This document shows, piece by piece, positions 55,172 through 63,254 of a DNA stretch of 64,000 bases. Both the position numbers and the translations under genes were made by a program. This DNA comes from Kitasatospora xanthocidica (GTDB taxonomy: Bacteria; Actinomycetota; Actinomycetes; Streptomycetales; Streptomycetaceae): assembly GCF_014656195.1 (NCBI RefSeq), contig NZ_BNBY01000017.1, positions 1 to 64,000 on the forward strand, written 5' to 3'. Positions within the stretch are counted from its first letter, which is position 1; every line of letters starts with the position of its first letter. The notes below the pieces were generated by a model that saw nothing but the letters and a program-made list of their open reading frames with translations, did not search any database and had not been told where the DNA came from.

Positions 55172-56086
55172 ATGTCCATCAAGCGAAGTGCCCTGTCCGT
55201 CGGTGTGGTCGGCGCCGCGGTCCTCGCGGTGGCCGCGACCACCGCCGGCACCGCCAGTGCCCACGGCACGATGACCAACCCCGTCAGCCGGGTCGCCGCC
55301 TGCTACGCGGAGGGCCCCGAGCACCCGGTGTCCCAGGTCTGCAAGGACCTCGTCGCGGCGAGCGGCACCCAGCCGCTGTACGACTGGAACGAGGTCAACA
55401 TCGCCAACGCCGCCGGCAACCACCAGGCGCTGATCCCGGACGGCAAGCTCTGCTCGGCCAACCGCGACAAGTACAAGGCCCTGGACTGGCCGCGCACCGA
55501 CTGGCCGGCCACCGCGGTCAAGCCCGGCGCGTTCACCTTCCAGTTCCGCACCACCGCGCCGCACGTCGGCACCCAGACCGTCTACATCACCAAGCCGACC
55601 TACGACCCGACCAAGCCGCTGAAGTGGTCGGACCTCGACCCGACGCCGGTGGCCCAGGTGCAGGTCACCCGGACCGCCACCGACGGGTACTACACCTACT
55701 CCGGCACGCTGCCGCAGCGCACCGGCCGCCAGCTGCTGTACATGGTCTGGCAGCGCAGCGACAGCCCGGAGGCGTTCTACAGCTGCTCCGACGTCGACTT
55801 CGGCAAGGCCGACGCGGCCGGTACGGCGCTCACCGCCAACGCCCCGGCCGCGCCCAGCGACGCCCAGATCGCGGCGGACGCCCCCAAGTCCACGGTCGCC
55901 CACCACGGGCACGGCGGGGACCCGAACGCCCCGGCCGGCCAGATCGTCCCGACCACCTCCGCCGCCGTGGCCGGTACCTCGGCCACCGGTCCGCTGCTGC
56001 TCGCCGGCGCCGCGGCGATCGGCGTCGGCTGGGCCGGCATGGTGCTCCGGCGCCGTCGCGTCGAGGCTGTTCGACGCGACTCCTGA
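55172..56086 (+). CDS. AA10 lytic polysaccharide monooxygenase, membrane-anchored
   Basis: A 304-aa precursor from ATG 55172 (AAGGAG upstream). The signal peptide ends ASA-HG, exposing His31, first ligand of the copper histidine brace; the second histidine is in FRTTAPHVGTQTVYI. Domain AA10 (HGTMTNPVSRVAACYAE to QRSDSPEAFYSCSDVDF) covers about 31-215. A Pro/Ala/Gly linker and a C-terminal membrane helix (LLLAGAAAIGVGWAGMVLRRRR) follow. No LPxTG-type sorting signal is visible, so the enzyme should stay attached to the membrane. It should cleave chitin oxidatively; the dre-controlled promoter supports a chitin role. Confidence 0.94.
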   Translation: MSIKRSALSVGVVGAAVLAVAATTAGTASAHGTMTNPVSRVAACYAEGPEHPVSQVCKDLVAASGTQPLYDWNEVNIANAAGNHQALIPDGKLCSANRDKYKALDWPRTDWPATAVKPGAFTFQFRTTAPHVGTQTVYITKPTYDPTKPLKWSDLDPTPVAQVQVTRTATDGYYTYSGTLPQRTGRQLLYMVWQRSDSPEAFYSCSDVDFGKADAAGTALTANAPAAPSDAQIAADAPKSTVAHHGHGGDPNAPAGQIVPTTSAAVAGTSATGPLLLAGAAAIGVGWAGMVLRRRRVEAVRRDS

Positions 56087-56200
56087 CGCCGGACGCGGGC
56101 GCCGGGCCGGTCACACCCCCGTCCGGCCCGGTTCCCGCGGCGCCGCGGCACGGCCCGGCGAGGAAGCGAACGGCGGGGCAGCGAGCGGCGAGCAAGCGAA

Positions 56201-56248
56201 CGGCGGCGGCCCGCCCGGGAGGGAGGACCTCCGGGTGGGCCGCCGCCG
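56201..56248. terminator. Bidirectional terminator
   Basis: 18-nt arms (56201-56218 and 56231-56248) pair with one G-T exception between the convergent LPMO and DUF2510 genes. Confidence 0.85.
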
Positions 56249-56272
56249 TGTGCCGTGTGAGGAGCGCGGGGC

Positions 56273-57463
56273 TCAGGTGGTGGTGCCGCCCGCGTCCCCG
56301 GCGCCGCCGGCCCCGGAGCCCGAGCCGGGCAGCCCCGGGATGCTCGGCAGCTTGCCCTTGTAGTCGGTGATGCCCTTGACGATGGTGTCCATCACGGCGA
56401 CGTCCGGCGCCTTGTCGGCGATGTCGAAGCCGAAGTGCACCGACACCAGCCCCTTGCCGTCGGCGGACGGGAAGACCACGGTCTGCACGTAGCCGTTGTT
56501 GCCCTTGGGCGCGTCCACCTTCCAGCGGACCAGGTAGCCGTCCTTCCCGTTGACCTTGACGGCCTCGGACTTGAGCTCCTGGTGCCCGGTGACGTCGCTG
56601 TACGACTCCTTGGCGACCGCCGCGATGTCGGCCTTGGCCGCCGCCTGGACGTCGGTGCCGCCGCCGTCGATCCGGCCGGTGTTGACCCCGCCGAGGGTGC
56701 ATTCGCCGTTGCCGTCGGCGCAGGTGTACGAGCCGACGGTGATCATCGCGTAGCCCTTGCCGGTGGTGCCGGCCTGCCAGCCGTTCGGGACCGGCAGGGT
56801 GAGGCGGTTCACCACGTCGATCGCGGTGTCGGCGTTCGGCCGCACCTTGCCGTTGCCGTTGCCCTTCCCGTTGCCCTTGCCGTCCCCGCTGCCGCCGTTG
56901 CCGTTCCCGCCGTTCCCGCCGCTTCCGCCGTCACCGCTGCCGCCGTCGTTGCCGCCGGGGCCGCCGGGGCCGCCCGGGTAGCCGTCCCAGGGACCGAAGC
57001 CGCCCTTGGGGACGTGCTGGGCCGTCGGCTTGGCCTTGTCCCCGTGGCCGTCCATCGCCAGGTAGGTGATCCCGGAGCCCGCGCCCAGGCCGAGCAGGGC
57101 GGCGACAGCCGTCGCCACGACCAGCTTGGACGGCTTGCGCCAGGGCTTGCGCGGCGGCGGCGCGGGCGAACCGTAGGCGGCGCCGAAGGGCGGCGGCTCC
57201 GGGTAGCGGACGGTCGGGCCGCTCCCCAGGACCTCGCCCTCCAGCACCCTGGGCTGCTCGGTCGTCTCCGGCCCCGGAGCGCCGGCCGCATCGGACGCGT
57301 CGGGCGCAACGGCCGCATCGGGCGCAACGGGCTCCGGGGCGTCCGAGGGTGCGGGCCGGGTGTCGGCCGTCCAGCCCTTGCCGTCCCACCACCGCTGCGG
57401 CCTCGGGTCGCCGGTGGGGTCCTTCGGGTCCGGGTACCACCCGGCGGGGATCTGCTCACTCAC
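56273..57463 (-). CDS. DUF2510 membrane protein
   Basis: A 396-aa protein. The N-terminal DUF2510 motif (PAGWYPDPKDPTGDPRPQRWWDGKGWT) lies at about 6-32. A Pro/Ala linker, one membrane span (LVVATAVAALLGLGAGSGITYLAM, about 118-140) and an extracellular Gly/Asn-rich stretch (GGSGGNGGNGNGG) follow. The C-terminal domain of ~180 residues (RLTLPVPNGWQAGTTGKGYAMITVGSYTC) has two conserved-looking cysteines (YTCADGNGECTLGG). DUF2510 is an actinobacterial domain of unknown function. Divergent from nothing close on its right: 98 bp away lies the SDR stop. Confidence 0.85.
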   Translation of the reverse strand: MSEQIPAGWYPDPKDPTGDPRPQRWWDGKGWTADTRPAPSDAPEPVAPDAAVAPDASDAAGAPGPETTEQPRVLEGEVLGSGPTVRYPEPPPFGAAYGSPAPPPRKPWRKPSKLVVATAVAALLGLGAGSGITYLAMDGHGDKAKPTAQHVPKGGFGPWDGYPGGPGGPGGNDGGSGDGGSGGNGGNGNGGSGDGKGNGKGNGNGKVRPNADTAIDVVNRLTLPVPNGWQAGTTGKGYAMITVGSYTCADGNGECTLGGVNTGRIDGGGTDVQAAAKADIAAVAKESYSDVTGHQELKSEAVKVNGKDGYLVRWKVDAPKGNNGYVQTVVFPSADGKGLVSVHFGFDIADKAPDVAVMDTIVKGITDYKGKLPSIPGLPGSGSGAGGAGDAGGTTT

Positions 57464-57561
57464 AGCAAAGAATCTAAAGGCAGCCGGATAAACGCGAAAT
57501 CAGCGCGGCAGCCGATTCCCGCGGTTTTCGATGAGATTACGGTGAGAAGGTCCCCGCGGGC

Positions 57562-58362
57562 CTACAGCGGGGTGACGTACGCCCCGGAGATGCCGCCGTC
57601 CACCAGGAACTCGCTCGCCGTGATGAACGAGGAGTCGTCGCTGGCCAGGAACGCGACCGCGGCGGCGATCTCCTCGGCCCGGGCGAACCGGCCGAGCGGG
57701 ATGTGGACCAGTCGGCGGGCGGCCCGCTCCGGGTCCGCGGCGAACAGCTCGCGCAGCAGTGGGGTGTCCACCGGCCCCGGCGAGAGCGCGTTGACCCTGA
57801 TCCCCTCCCGGGCGAACTGCACGCCCAGCTCGCGGGACATCGCCAGCACCCCGCCCTTGGACGCGGTGTAGGAGATCTGCGAGGTGGCCGCGCCCATCCG
57901 GGCCACGAAGCTGGCGGTGTTGATGATCGAGCCCCGCCCGTGCCGGCGCATGTACGGCAGCGCGGCCTTGCAGCAGAGGTAGACCGAGGTCAGGTTGACC
58001 TCCTGGACCCTGCGCCAGGCGTCCAGGGCGGTGGTCAGGATGGAGTCGTCCTCCGGCGGGGAGATGCCCGCGTTGTTGAAGGCGACGTCCACGCTGCCGT
58101 AGGTCTCGTACGCCTCGTCGAACAGCGCCTCGACCATGTACGGGTCGGTGACGTCGGTGTGCACGAACAGCCCGCCGGTCTCCTTGGCGGCGGCCCGCCC
58201 GGTCTCCTCGTCGAGGTCCGCGCAGACCACCTTCGCCCCCTCCGAGGCGAGCCGGCGGGCGGCGGCCAGGCCGATGCCGCTGCCCGCGCCGGTGACCACG
58301 GCGGTGCGGCCGACCAGCCGGCGGCAGACCACCGCGTCCGGCGCGGCGTGCTTCTCGCTCAT
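57562..58362 (-). CDS. Short-chain dehydrogenase/reductase
   Basis: A 266-aa classical SDR from ATG 58362 (GAGGAG upstream). Cofactor loop TGAGSGIGLAAARRL, acidic D in VVCADLDEETGR (NAD preference), NNAG, catalytic YTASKGG and the PG motif LSPGPVDTPLLREL. It lies 107 bp after the glutamine-synthetase-like gene on the same strand, so the two may act together on an amine/alcohol pathway; this link is inference from position. Confidence 0.9.
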   Translation of the reverse strand: MSEKHAAPDAVVCRRLVGRTAVVTGAGSGIGLAAARRLASEGAKVVCADLDEETGRAAAKETGGLFVHTDVTDPYMVEALFDEAYETYGSVDVAFNNAGISPPEDDSILTTALDAWRRVQEVNLTSVYLCCKAALPYMRRHGRGSIINTASFVARMGAATSQISYTASKGGVLAMSRELGVQFAREGIRVNALSPGPVDTPLLRELFAADPERAARRLVHIPLGRFARAEEIAAAVAFLASDDSSFITASEFLVDGGISGAYVTPL

Positions 58363-58403
58363 GGGGCTGTCACTCCTCGCTCTGGGTGGAGACGTTCGTG
58401 GTC

Positions 58404-58475
58404 CGTCACGCGTCATGCGTCATGCGTCATGCGTCACGTCCAACGCTCGTGCGCCACCTCCGTCACGCGTCACAT
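58404..58475. repeat. GCGTCAT heptamer repeats
   Basis: Between the glutamine-synthetase-like stop and the SDR start, GCGTCAT/C heptamers repeat four times in tandem (58410-58437), with a further CGTCACGCGTCAC near the stop (58461-58473). On the leftward strand they read ATGACGC, giving several out-of-frame ATGs before the SDR start. Confidence 0.7.
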
Positions 58476-59930
58476 CCGCTCGAAGGACCGGTAGCGCTCC
58501 CAGTCGGTGACGGAGCCGTCGTAGGCGGACTGTTCGACCCGGGCCATGTTCAGGTAGTGGTCGACCACGTCACCGCCGAAGGCCTCCCGGGCGAGCTCGC
58601 TCCCAGCCCACAGGTCGGCGGCCTCGCGCAGCGATCCGGGCACCCGGGCGTACTCCTCGACCGCGTAGGCGTTGCCCAGGCAGGGCGCGGGCAGCTCCAG
58701 CTTGTGCCGCAGCCCGTGCAGGCCGGCCGCGATCATCCCGGCCACCGCGAGGTACGGGTTGACGTCGCCGCCGGGCACCCGGTTCTCCATCCGCAGCCCG
58801 GGGCCGTGGCCGACCACCCGGTAGGCGCAGGTGCGGTTGTCCCGGCCCCAGGCGACGGCGGTCGGGGCGAAGGAGCCGGGGCGGAAGCGCTTGTAGGAGT
58901 TGATGTTCGGCGCGTAGAGCAGGCTGAACTCGCGCAGCGCCCTCAGCTGCCCGGCCAGGAAGTGCCGCATGGTGTCGGTCATCCGGCCGTCCCGGTCCGC
59001 GAAGGCGGGCGCGCCGACCGTGTCGCGCAGCGACAGGTGGATGTGGCAGCTGTTGCCCTCGCGCTCGTCGTACTTGGCCATGAAGGTGAGTGCGCAGCCG
59101 AGTTGGGCGGCGATCTCCTTCGCGCCGGTCTTGTAGACGCTGTGCTGGTCGCAGGTGGTGAGGGCGTCGGCGTAGCGGAAGGCGATCTCGTGCTGGCCGA
59201 GGTTGCACTCGCCCTTCGCGGACTCCACGACCAGGCCCGCGCCGGCCATCTCGTTGCGGATCCGGGAGAGCAGCGGCTCGACCCGGGCGGTGCCCAGCAT
59301 CGAGTAGTCCACGTTGTAGAGGTTCGCCGGGGTCAGGCCGCGGTAGCCGCCGAGCCAGGCCTGCTCGTAGGTGTCGCGGAAGACCAGGAACTCCAGTTCG
59401 GTCCCGATGTCGGCGGCCAGGCCGTACTCGGCGAGCCGGGCGATCTGGCGGCGCAGCATCTGGCGCGGGGCGGCGTCCACCGGGTGGCCGCCGTGCCGGG
59501 CGAGGTCGGCGGTCACCTGGGCGGTGCCGGGCTGCCAGGGGGTCAGCCGCAGGGTGCCGAGGTCGGGGCGCATCGCGAAGTCGCCGTAGCCGGTGGCCCA
59601 GGAGGAGAAGGCGTAGCCGTCCACGGTGTTCATGTCGACGTCGACGGCCAGCAGGTAGTCGCAGGCCTCGGAGCCGTGCTCGGCGACCTCGTCGAGGAAG
59701 AACCGGGCGGCGAAGCGCTTGCCCTGCAGGCGGCCCTGCATGTCGGTGAAGGCGAGGGCCACGGTGTGCACCTCGCCGGCGTCCACCAGGGTGCGCAGCT
59801 CGTCCAGGGTCAGCGGCGGCCGGGGGCGCGAACCGGCGGTGGCGTTCCCGGGTGCGGCGTTCCCGGGTGCGGCGTCCCCGGGGGCGGTGTTCTCAGGTAC
59901 GGCGTTCTCAGGTGCGGCGTTCTCGGACAT
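58470..59930 (-). CDS. Glutamine-synthetase-family gamma-glutamylamide ligase (GlnA4/GlnA3-like)
   Basis: A 486-aa GS-fold enzyme. Residues 1-35 are repeats of AAPxN-type pentapeptides. The beta-grasp domain follows (EVHTVALAFTDMQGRLQGKRF). The catalytic domain has metal and substrate motifs DIGTELEFLVF, ESAKGECNLGQHEIAF, NSCHIHLSLRD and RDNRTCAYRVVGHGPGLRMENRVPGGDVNPYLA. It has no adenylylation-loop tyrosine in the GlnA1 sense. Related S. coelicolor enzymes glutamylate ethanolamine (GlnA4) or polyamines (GlnA3); gene order suggests the GlnA4 type. Divergent from the class I amidotransferase, a logical partner. Confidence 0.9.
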   Translation of the reverse strand: MSENAAPENAVPENTAPGDAAPGNAAPGNATAGSRPRPPLTLDELRTLVDAGEVHTVALAFTDMQGRLQGKRFAARFFLDEVAEHGSEACDYLLAVDVDMNTVDGYAFSSWATGYGDFAMRPDLGTLRLTPWQPGTAQVTADLARHGGHPVDAAPRQMLRRQIARLAEYGLAADIGTELEFLVFRDTYEQAWLGGYRGLTPANLYNVDYSMLGTARVEPLLSRIRNEMAGAGLVVESAKGECNLGQHEIAFRYADALTTCDQHSVYKTGAKEIAAQLGCALTFMAKYDEREGNSCHIHLSLRDTVGAPAFADRDGRMTDTMRHFLAGQLRALREFSLLYAPNINSYKRFRPGSFAPTAVAWGRDNRTCAYRVVGHGPGLRMENRVPGGDVNPYLAVAGMIAAGLHGLRHKLELPAPCLGNAYAVEEYARVPGSLREAADLWAGSELAREAFGGDVVDHYLNMARVEQSAYDGSVTDWERYRSFERM

Positions 59931-60086
59931 GGCGGAACCCTCCTTCCTCGATCACTCTTCGAGATCACGCGGTCACAGCGAACCGTACGGCCTGCGACTC
60001 GCGGGGCGGAAGAGGGCGGACGGGTGTGGCGCGCCGATATGCGTGGTTGACGATGGATCAGGTGTTTCGGGAGGAGAATGCGCGCC

Positions 60087-60860
60087 ATGGATCGCAGGCC
60101 TTTGATCGGCGTCAGCACCTACCTGGTGGACGCGAGTTGGAGCGACTGGCGGGCCCGGCGGGTGGCCCTCGTCCCCGAGCGGTACACCGCGTACGTCCAG
60201 AACTCCGGCGGCATCGCCGTCCTGCTGCCGCCGGACGCCCCGGAGCGCGCGCCCGAGGTGCTGGCCCGGCTGGACGCCCTGGTGATCGCGGGCGGCCCGG
60301 ACATCGACCCGGCGTACTACGGCGAGCCGGCCCACCCGGCGACCGAGGTGGACTCGCCGGAGCGGGACGTCTGGGAGGTCGCGCTGCTGCGGGCGGCCCT
60401 GGCGGCGGGGATGCCGCTGCTGGGCGTCTGCCGGGGGATGCAGGTCCTGAACGTGGTGTGCGGCGGGACGCTGGTGCAGCATCTGCCGGACGTGGTGCCG
60501 GTGGACGTGCACGGCGGCTCGCCGGGGCGCTACGGCTCGCACCTGGTGCGGCCGGTGCCGGGGACGCTGCTGGGCGGGCTGCTGCCGGAGAGCGAGCTGG
60601 AGGTGCCGACCTTCCACCACCAGGCCGTCGGCCGGCTCGGGGCGGGCCTGCGGGTGAGCGCCCACGCGCCGGACGGCACGGTGGAGGCGGTGGAGGGGCC
60701 GGGCTTCACCCTCGGGGTGCAGTGGCACCCGGAGCAGGGGGACGATCTGCGGCTGATGCGCGCCCTCGTCCGGGCGGCCACCCCGGCGTCCCTGGACGCC
60801 TTGGTCCCGGACGCGGCGGCACTGGGCTCCCCGGCCCTGGACGCGGTGGCGCTCCACTGA
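60087..60860 (+). CDS. Class I amidotransferase-type gamma-glutamyl hydrolase (PuuD-like)
   Basis: A 257-aa protein from ATG 60087 (GGGAGGAG 9 nt upstream; ATG 60078 is too close to that site). Peptidase C26 family: LDALVIAGGPDIDPAYYGE, nucleophile Cys in LLGVCRGMQVLNVVCGG, and the His-Glu pair in LGVQWHPEQGDDL. PuuD removes the gamma-glutamyl group from gamma-glutamyl-GABA-like products. Its divergent neighbour glutamylates amines, so the two can form a glutamylation/deglutamylation route for amine nitrogen. Confidence 0.92.
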   Translation: MDRRPLIGVSTYLVDASWSDWRARRVALVPERYTAYVQNSGGIAVLLPPDAPERAPEVLARLDALVIAGGPDIDPAYYGEPAHPATEVDSPERDVWEVALLRAALAAGMPLLGVCRGMQVLNVVCGGTLVQHLPDVVPVDVHGGSPGRYGSHLVRPVPGTLLGGLLPESELEVPTFHHQAVGRLGAGLRVSAHAPDGTVEAVEGPGFTLGVQWHPEQGDDLRLMRALVRAATPASLDALVPDAAALGSPALDAVALH

Positions 60861-60889
60861 GGGGCGGCGAAGTTCGGGCACGACCCCCG

Positions 60890-60931
60890 CCGTTCCCCCC
60901 GCGCTCCCCGGTCGGGGCGCGGGGGGAACGG
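60890..60931. terminator. Bidirectional terminator
   Basis: A 15-bp stem (60890-60904 and 60917-60931) between the convergent amidotransferase and SGNH genes. Confidence 0.85.
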
Positions 60932-60936
60932 CCGGT

Positions 60937-61686
60937 TCAGGGGGTCGCCGGGCTGGGGGCCGGGTGGTGGAGGTGCTCGGCGGCGGCCAGCAGGGTGGGA
61001 AGCATCCGGGTGGCGTGGGCGGCGTAGCCGTGGGGTGAGGGGTGGATGCCGTCGGGGCCGAGCAGCCGGGGGGCCTGGTCGCGGAACTCCGGGCCGGAGG
61101 TGGGCGCGAGGTGGGCACCGGTACGGGTGGCCGTGCGGGTGTGGCGGCGGGCGAGGCGTCGGGAGCGGTGGTGGCCGATCCAGCGGGCGGGGGCGCGGAA
61201 GCCGGGGCCGTAGCCGGGGTTGGGGCAGGGGACGACGACGAGTTGCCAGCCGGCCTCCCGCAGGGACCGGGCGAAGTGGGCGTGCCGACGGGCGGCGCGG
61301 CCGAGCGGGGCGGGCAGCAGGACGTCGTTGCCGCCGACGATGAGGACGGCGATGCCGGGGCGCAGCGGGGCGGCCCGCAGGAGCTGGCGGCCGACGGCCG
61401 CGGTGGTCGAGCCGACCCGGGCGTGGACGCGCAGGTCGACGGGCCGGCCGGTGCCCTCGGCGAGGCCGGCGGCGAGCCGGGCCCCGAGGGTCTGGTCGGG
61501 GCGGTGGGCGCCGAAGCTCTGGGCGAGGGAGTCGCCGAGCATCAGCAGGGTGAGCGGACGGCCGTCGGGGACGGGCTCGGGCGGGGCGTACCGTCCGTCG
61601 GCGACCGGGACGGTCCAGTCGGTGGGCGGGCGGTGGGCCAGCAGGTGCATGTACAGCCGGGCGAGCCGGAGGGCGAGGCGACGCAT
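60937..61686 (-). CDS. SGNH/GDSL hydrolase
   Basis: A 249-aa protein. Block I LLMLGDSLAQSFGAH (nucleophile Ser), block III VLIVGGNDVLLP and block V DGIHPSPHGYAAHA (Asp/His) are intact, so it should be an active esterase/lipase-like enzyme. The N-terminus has a short hydrophobic stretch (LALRLARLYMHLLA) but no clear export signal. It follows the ketosynthase by 19 bp and is probably the last gene of that operon; a role in acyl release or transfer is possible. Confidence 0.88.
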   Translation of the reverse strand: MRRLALRLARLYMHLLAHRPPTDWTVPVADGRYAPPEPVPDGRPLTLLMLGDSLAQSFGAHRPDQTLGARLAAGLAEGTGRPVDLRVHARVGSTTAAVGRQLLRAAPLRPGIAVLIVGGNDVLLPAPLGRAARRHAHFARSLREAGWQLVVVPCPNPGYGPGFRAPARWIGHHRSRRLARRHTRTATRTGAHLAPTSGPEFRDQAPRLLGPDGIHPSPHGYAAHATRMLPTLLAAAEHLHHPAPSPATP

Positions 61687-61705
61687 GGTGGGCAGGGCTC
61701 CCGGG

Positions 61706-63001
61706 TCAGGCGGCGGTGAGGACGACGGCGGCGTTCTGCCCGCCGAAGCCGCTGGAGACGGACAGGGCGGTGGGGACGTCGACCGGTCGCGGCACCTTGG
61801 TGACCACGTCGAGGCCGATGGCGTCGTCGAGCCGGTCGAGGTTGGCGGTGGGCGGGACCAGCCGGTGCTGCAGCGCGAGCACCGTGAGCGCCGCCTCGAT
61901 GGCGCCGGCCGCGCCCATGGTGTGCCCGATCACGCTCTTGTTGGCGGTGACCGGCGGCGGCCGGCGGAAGACCTGCCGCAGGGCCGCCGCCTCGGCCGGG
62001 TCGTTGAGCGCGGTGCCGGTGCCGTGCGCGTTGATGTGTCCGATCTCCTCGGGCGCCAGCCCGGCGTCGGCGAGCGCCGCCCGTACGGCTCGGGCCAGGC
62101 CGTCGCCGCCGGGGTGCGGGGCGGTGAAGTGGTGGGCGTCCGAGGAGGCGCCGTGCCCGACGAGGTGGGCCCGGGGGCGGGCACCCCTGGCGCGGGCGTG
62201 TTCGGGGTGTTCGAGCAGCAGCACGCCCGCCCCTTCGCCGAGGACGAAGCCGTCCCGGTCGGCGTCGAAGGGGCGGGAGGCGCCGGCCGGGTCGTGCCGG
62301 CGCCGGGAGAGCGCGCCGAGGCGGTCGAAGGCGACGCAGGTCATCCGGGTGCGGGGGCTGTCGGTGCCGCCGGCCAGGACGAGGTCACAGGTCCCGGAGG
62401 CGATCAGGTCGCGGCCGAGGGCGAGCGCGCTGGTGCCGGAGGCGCAGGCGGTGCTGACGACCAGGCCGGGACCGCGGGCGCCGAGGTCGAGGCTGACCTC
62501 GCCGGCGGCCATGTTGGGGATGGAGCGGGGCAGCATCAGCGGGGAGACCCGGTCGGCCCGGCCCTCGGCGAGCCGGGCGTACTCGACGGGGTAGGTGTGC
62601 ACGCTGTTGGCGCTGACGCCGAGGACGACGCCGACCCGGTCGCCGTCCCACTCCGCCGGGTCGAGCCCGGCGTCGGCCACGGCCTGCCGGGCGGCGACCA
62701 CGGCCATCTGGCTGAAGCGGTCCAGGCGCCGGGCGAGCCGCCCGCCGAGCAGGGCGGGCGGCTCGAAGTCGGCCAGCCGACAGGAGAAGTCGACGGCGAG
62801 GCCGTCGAGTTCGGGGTCGGGCCGGGCGGTGGGACCGGCGCCGAGGAAGTGCGCCCAGACGGCGTCCGGCCCGTTCCCGGCCGGGGTGACCAGGCCGAGG
62901 CCGGTGACGGCGACCGTGCGCGGGGCGGCGGCCGTACGCGGGGCGGCGGCCGTACGCGGGTCGGCGACCGTACGCGGGTCGGCGACCGTACGCGGGCTCA
63001 A
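61706..63001 (-). CDS. FabF-type beta-ketoacyl-ACP synthase
   Basis: A 431-aa ketosynthase from TTG 63001, overlapping the ACP stop as TTGA. The first ~30 residues are hexapeptide repeats (RTVADP, RTAAAP) encoded by an 18-bp minisatellite. The thiolase-fold core starts at VAVTGLGLVTPAG. Active-site Cys186 in STACASGTSAL and two histidines (HINAHGTGTALND; KSVIGHTMGAAGA) complete the Cys-His-His set, so it should catalyse decarboxylative condensation of malonyl-ACP. It acts with the adjacent ACP. It is not a chain-length factor, since Cys is present. Confidence 0.92.
   Translation of the reverse strand: MSPRTVADPRTVADPRTAAAPRTAAAPRTVAVTGLGLVTPAGNGPDAVWAHFLGAGPTARPDPELDGLAVDFSCRLADFEPPALLGGRLARRLDRFSQMAVVAARQAVADAGLDPAEWDGDRVGVVLGVSANSVHTYPVEYARLAEGRADRVSPLMLPRSIPNMAAGEVSLDLGARGPGLVVSTACASGTSALALGRDLIASGTCDLVLAGGTDSPRTRMTCVAFDRLGALSRRRHDPAGASRPFDADRDGFVLGEGAGVLLLEHPEHARARGARPRAHLVGHGASSDAHHFTAPHPGGDGLARAVRAALADAGLAPEEIGHINAHGTGTALNDPAEAAALRQVFRRPPPVTANKSVIGHTMGAAGAIEAALTVLALQHRLVPPTANLDRLDDAIGLDVVTKVPRPVDVPTALSVSSGFGGQNAAVVLTAA
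62908..62997 (-). repeat. 5 x 18-bp in-frame minisatellite at the ketosynthase N-terminus
   Basis: Five consecutive 18-bp units of type cggcgaccgtacgcgggt fill exactly 90 bp and encode repeats of V-A-D/A-P-R-T. They end one base before the ACP stop, that is at the start of the ketosynthase frame. Confidence 0.85.
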
Positions 63002-63240
63002 CTGGCCGACTCCTTGGCCAGGGTGGCTTCCGCGTGGGCGGCGAGTTCGCCGAGGGTGCGGTCCGGGGTGATGTCGGCGACGGTGACGCCGATCCGCTCC
63101 TCGACCACCAGGGAGAGTTCGACCAGGGCGAGGCTGTCCAGGGCGAGTGAGGCCAGGGTGGCGTCGGGGGTGACCACGGCCGGGGACACGTCGAACTCGT
63201 CGACCAGGCAGGCGCGGATCGTCTCGTAGGTGCTGGGCAT
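62998..63240 (-). CDS. Acyl carrier protein
   Basis: An 80-aa ACP from ATG 63240 (AAGGAAA upstream). The phosphopantetheine serine is in ASLALDSLALVELSLVVEE (D-S-L), with typical helices IRACLVDEFDV and TLGELAAHAEATL. It is dedicated to the overlapping ketosynthase rather than being the housekeeping FabC, whose genomic context differs. Confidence 0.93.
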   Translation of the reverse strand: MPSTYETIRACLVDEFDVSPAVVTPDATLASLALDSLALVELSLVVEERIGVTVADITPDRTLGELAAHAEATLAKESAS

Positions 63241-63254
63241 GGTGAATTTTCCTT

